Shown piece by piece: positions 40,357 through 40,837 of a DNA stretch of 40,837 bases. How positions within the stretch are numbered: position 1 is the first letter of the stretch; each line of letters starts with the position of its first letter. Made by a program: the position numbers and the translations under genes. The DNA is from Kiritimatiellia bacterium. GTDB lineage: Bacteria > Verrucomicrobiota > Kiritimatiellia > RFP12 > JAAYLN01. The notes beneath the pieces are model-generated. The model had not been told where the DNA came from, did not search any database, and was given only the letters and a program-made list of their open reading frames with translations. Location: assembly GCA_017962605.1 (NCBI GenBank), contig JAGCUY010000046.1, positions 1-40,837 on the forward strand, in the 5' to 3' direction.

Positions 40357-40837
40357 CTAGGCGCCGTCTCGGTGGGTCTTGCGCCATTCCATGGGCGAAA
40401 GGCCGGTTTCGGCGCGGAAGAAGATGCTGAAGGCAGCCGAAGAGGCGTAGCCGCAGTTGAAGGCGATTTCGTCGATCTTGTCCGAGCTGTCGGCGAGCCG
40501 CGCCTTCGCCTCCGTCAGCCTGACGGCGCGAATCTCCTCAAGAATCGAATGGCCTGTAGCGGCGCGGAAGCGCATTTCCGCAGAGCGCCGAGAGCAGTCG
40601 AAGTCCTTCAGCACATTGCTGGCGGTGAGTCCGCCGCAGGCTTCGCGCCGGATGCGTTCCAGCGCACGCGACACCGCCTCGTCGGGCCTGGTGAGGCGCG
40701 TCGTCGAGGCGCGCCGCACGACCCAGAGCGGCAGATAGACGGCGGGCGCGGTTTCGCGCCTTCCCGCCACGAGCCGGGCGAGCTTCTCCACCGCAAGCCT
40801 CCCGCCGCCCACGTAGTTGAGCGCGACGCTGGAAAGC
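40357..40837 (-). CDS. AraC/XylR-type transcriptional regulator, C-terminal part
   Basis: Cut by the window end; 159 residues visible. The first part (SSVALN, GGRLAVEKLARLVAG, LPLWVVRRAST) is the end of a LacI-type periplasmic-binding-like sensor domain as in XylR. The rest is a double helix-turn-helix AraC domain: VSRALERIRREACGGLTASNVLKDF, SRRSAEMRFRAATGHSILEEI, then IAFNCGYASSAAFSIFFRAETGLSPMEWRK in pieces. Convergent with the glycosidase operon (26 bases apart) and a likely sugar-sensing regulator of it. No start is visible; a GTG at 40812 is internal. Confidence 0.9.
   Translation of the reverse strand, partial: LSSVALNYVGGGRLAVEKLARLVAGRRETAPAVYLPLWVVRRASTTRLTRPDEAVSRALERIRREACGGLTASNVLKDFDCSRRSAEMRFRAATGHSILEEIRAVRLTEAKARLADSSDKIDEIAFNCGYASSAAFSIFFRAETGLSPMEWRKTHRDGA

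Overview
The window comes from a high-GC bacterium that uses the standard bacterial code (TGA, TAA and TAG all end ordinary genes). Several things point, as inference only, to the Planctomycetes-Verrucomicrobia-Chlamydiae superphylum, perhaps an uncultured gut Kiritimatiellota or Lentisphaerota: a GspC-like gene next to RNase P RNA, a broken division cluster, intergenic regions filled with simple purine/pyrimidine repeats, and a sugar-use locus built on a sodium/solute symporter. No taxonomic marker can be searched here.

Layout. 1-1832: 3' part of RNase P RNA, a GspC/PDZ-like protein and a divergent XRE-cupin regulator. 2276-6045 (minus): a short division and wall cluster, mraZ-rsmH-ftsL-ftsI, with repeat-filled gaps. 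6321-8652: two polymerase-beta-type nucleotidyltransferases (the second with an amber codon) and a truncated ADP-ribosylglycohydrolase, under a promoter cassette that is duplicated ahead of a metallophosphoesterase (8785-9471). 9472-10031: a gene-free stretch with three consecutive palindromes.

10032-28370 is a large defence island based on a type I restriction-modification locus: a methylase-like protein with a degenerate catalytic motif and an HsdS-like tail, a four-helix-bundle protein, HsdM, an HsdM-HsdS fusion with an in-frame TGA, then an AT-richer cargo block (a large unknown protein with a C-terminal HEPN-like motif, a 1316-residue nuclease-STAND NTPase and a second HEPN-like protein), then RhuM, HsdR and one unrecognised conserved protein. 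Copies of the last codons of hsdS occur at the junctions of the cargo, which suggests that modules were inserted at the hsdS 3' end.

28882-33772: a small membrane protein, a Sel1-repeat protein, a candidate small RNA with its own promoter and terminator, two very small membrane proteins and glycerate kinase. 33773-34665: long hairpins and simple repeats. 34666-40837: a sugar-use operon (sodium/solute symporter, GH110-like beta-helix protein, GH5-like glycosidase) facing a XylR/AraC-type regulator that is cut by the window end.

The best candidate for something new is the cargo block inside the type I locus, where two Rx4H HEPN-like proteins flank a Mrr-like nuclease-STAND protein, together with the degenerate third methylase. 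Several genes (XRE-cupin, mraZ, a 65-residue membrane protein) appear to be transcribed without a leader, with the -10 box exactly six bases before the ATG.
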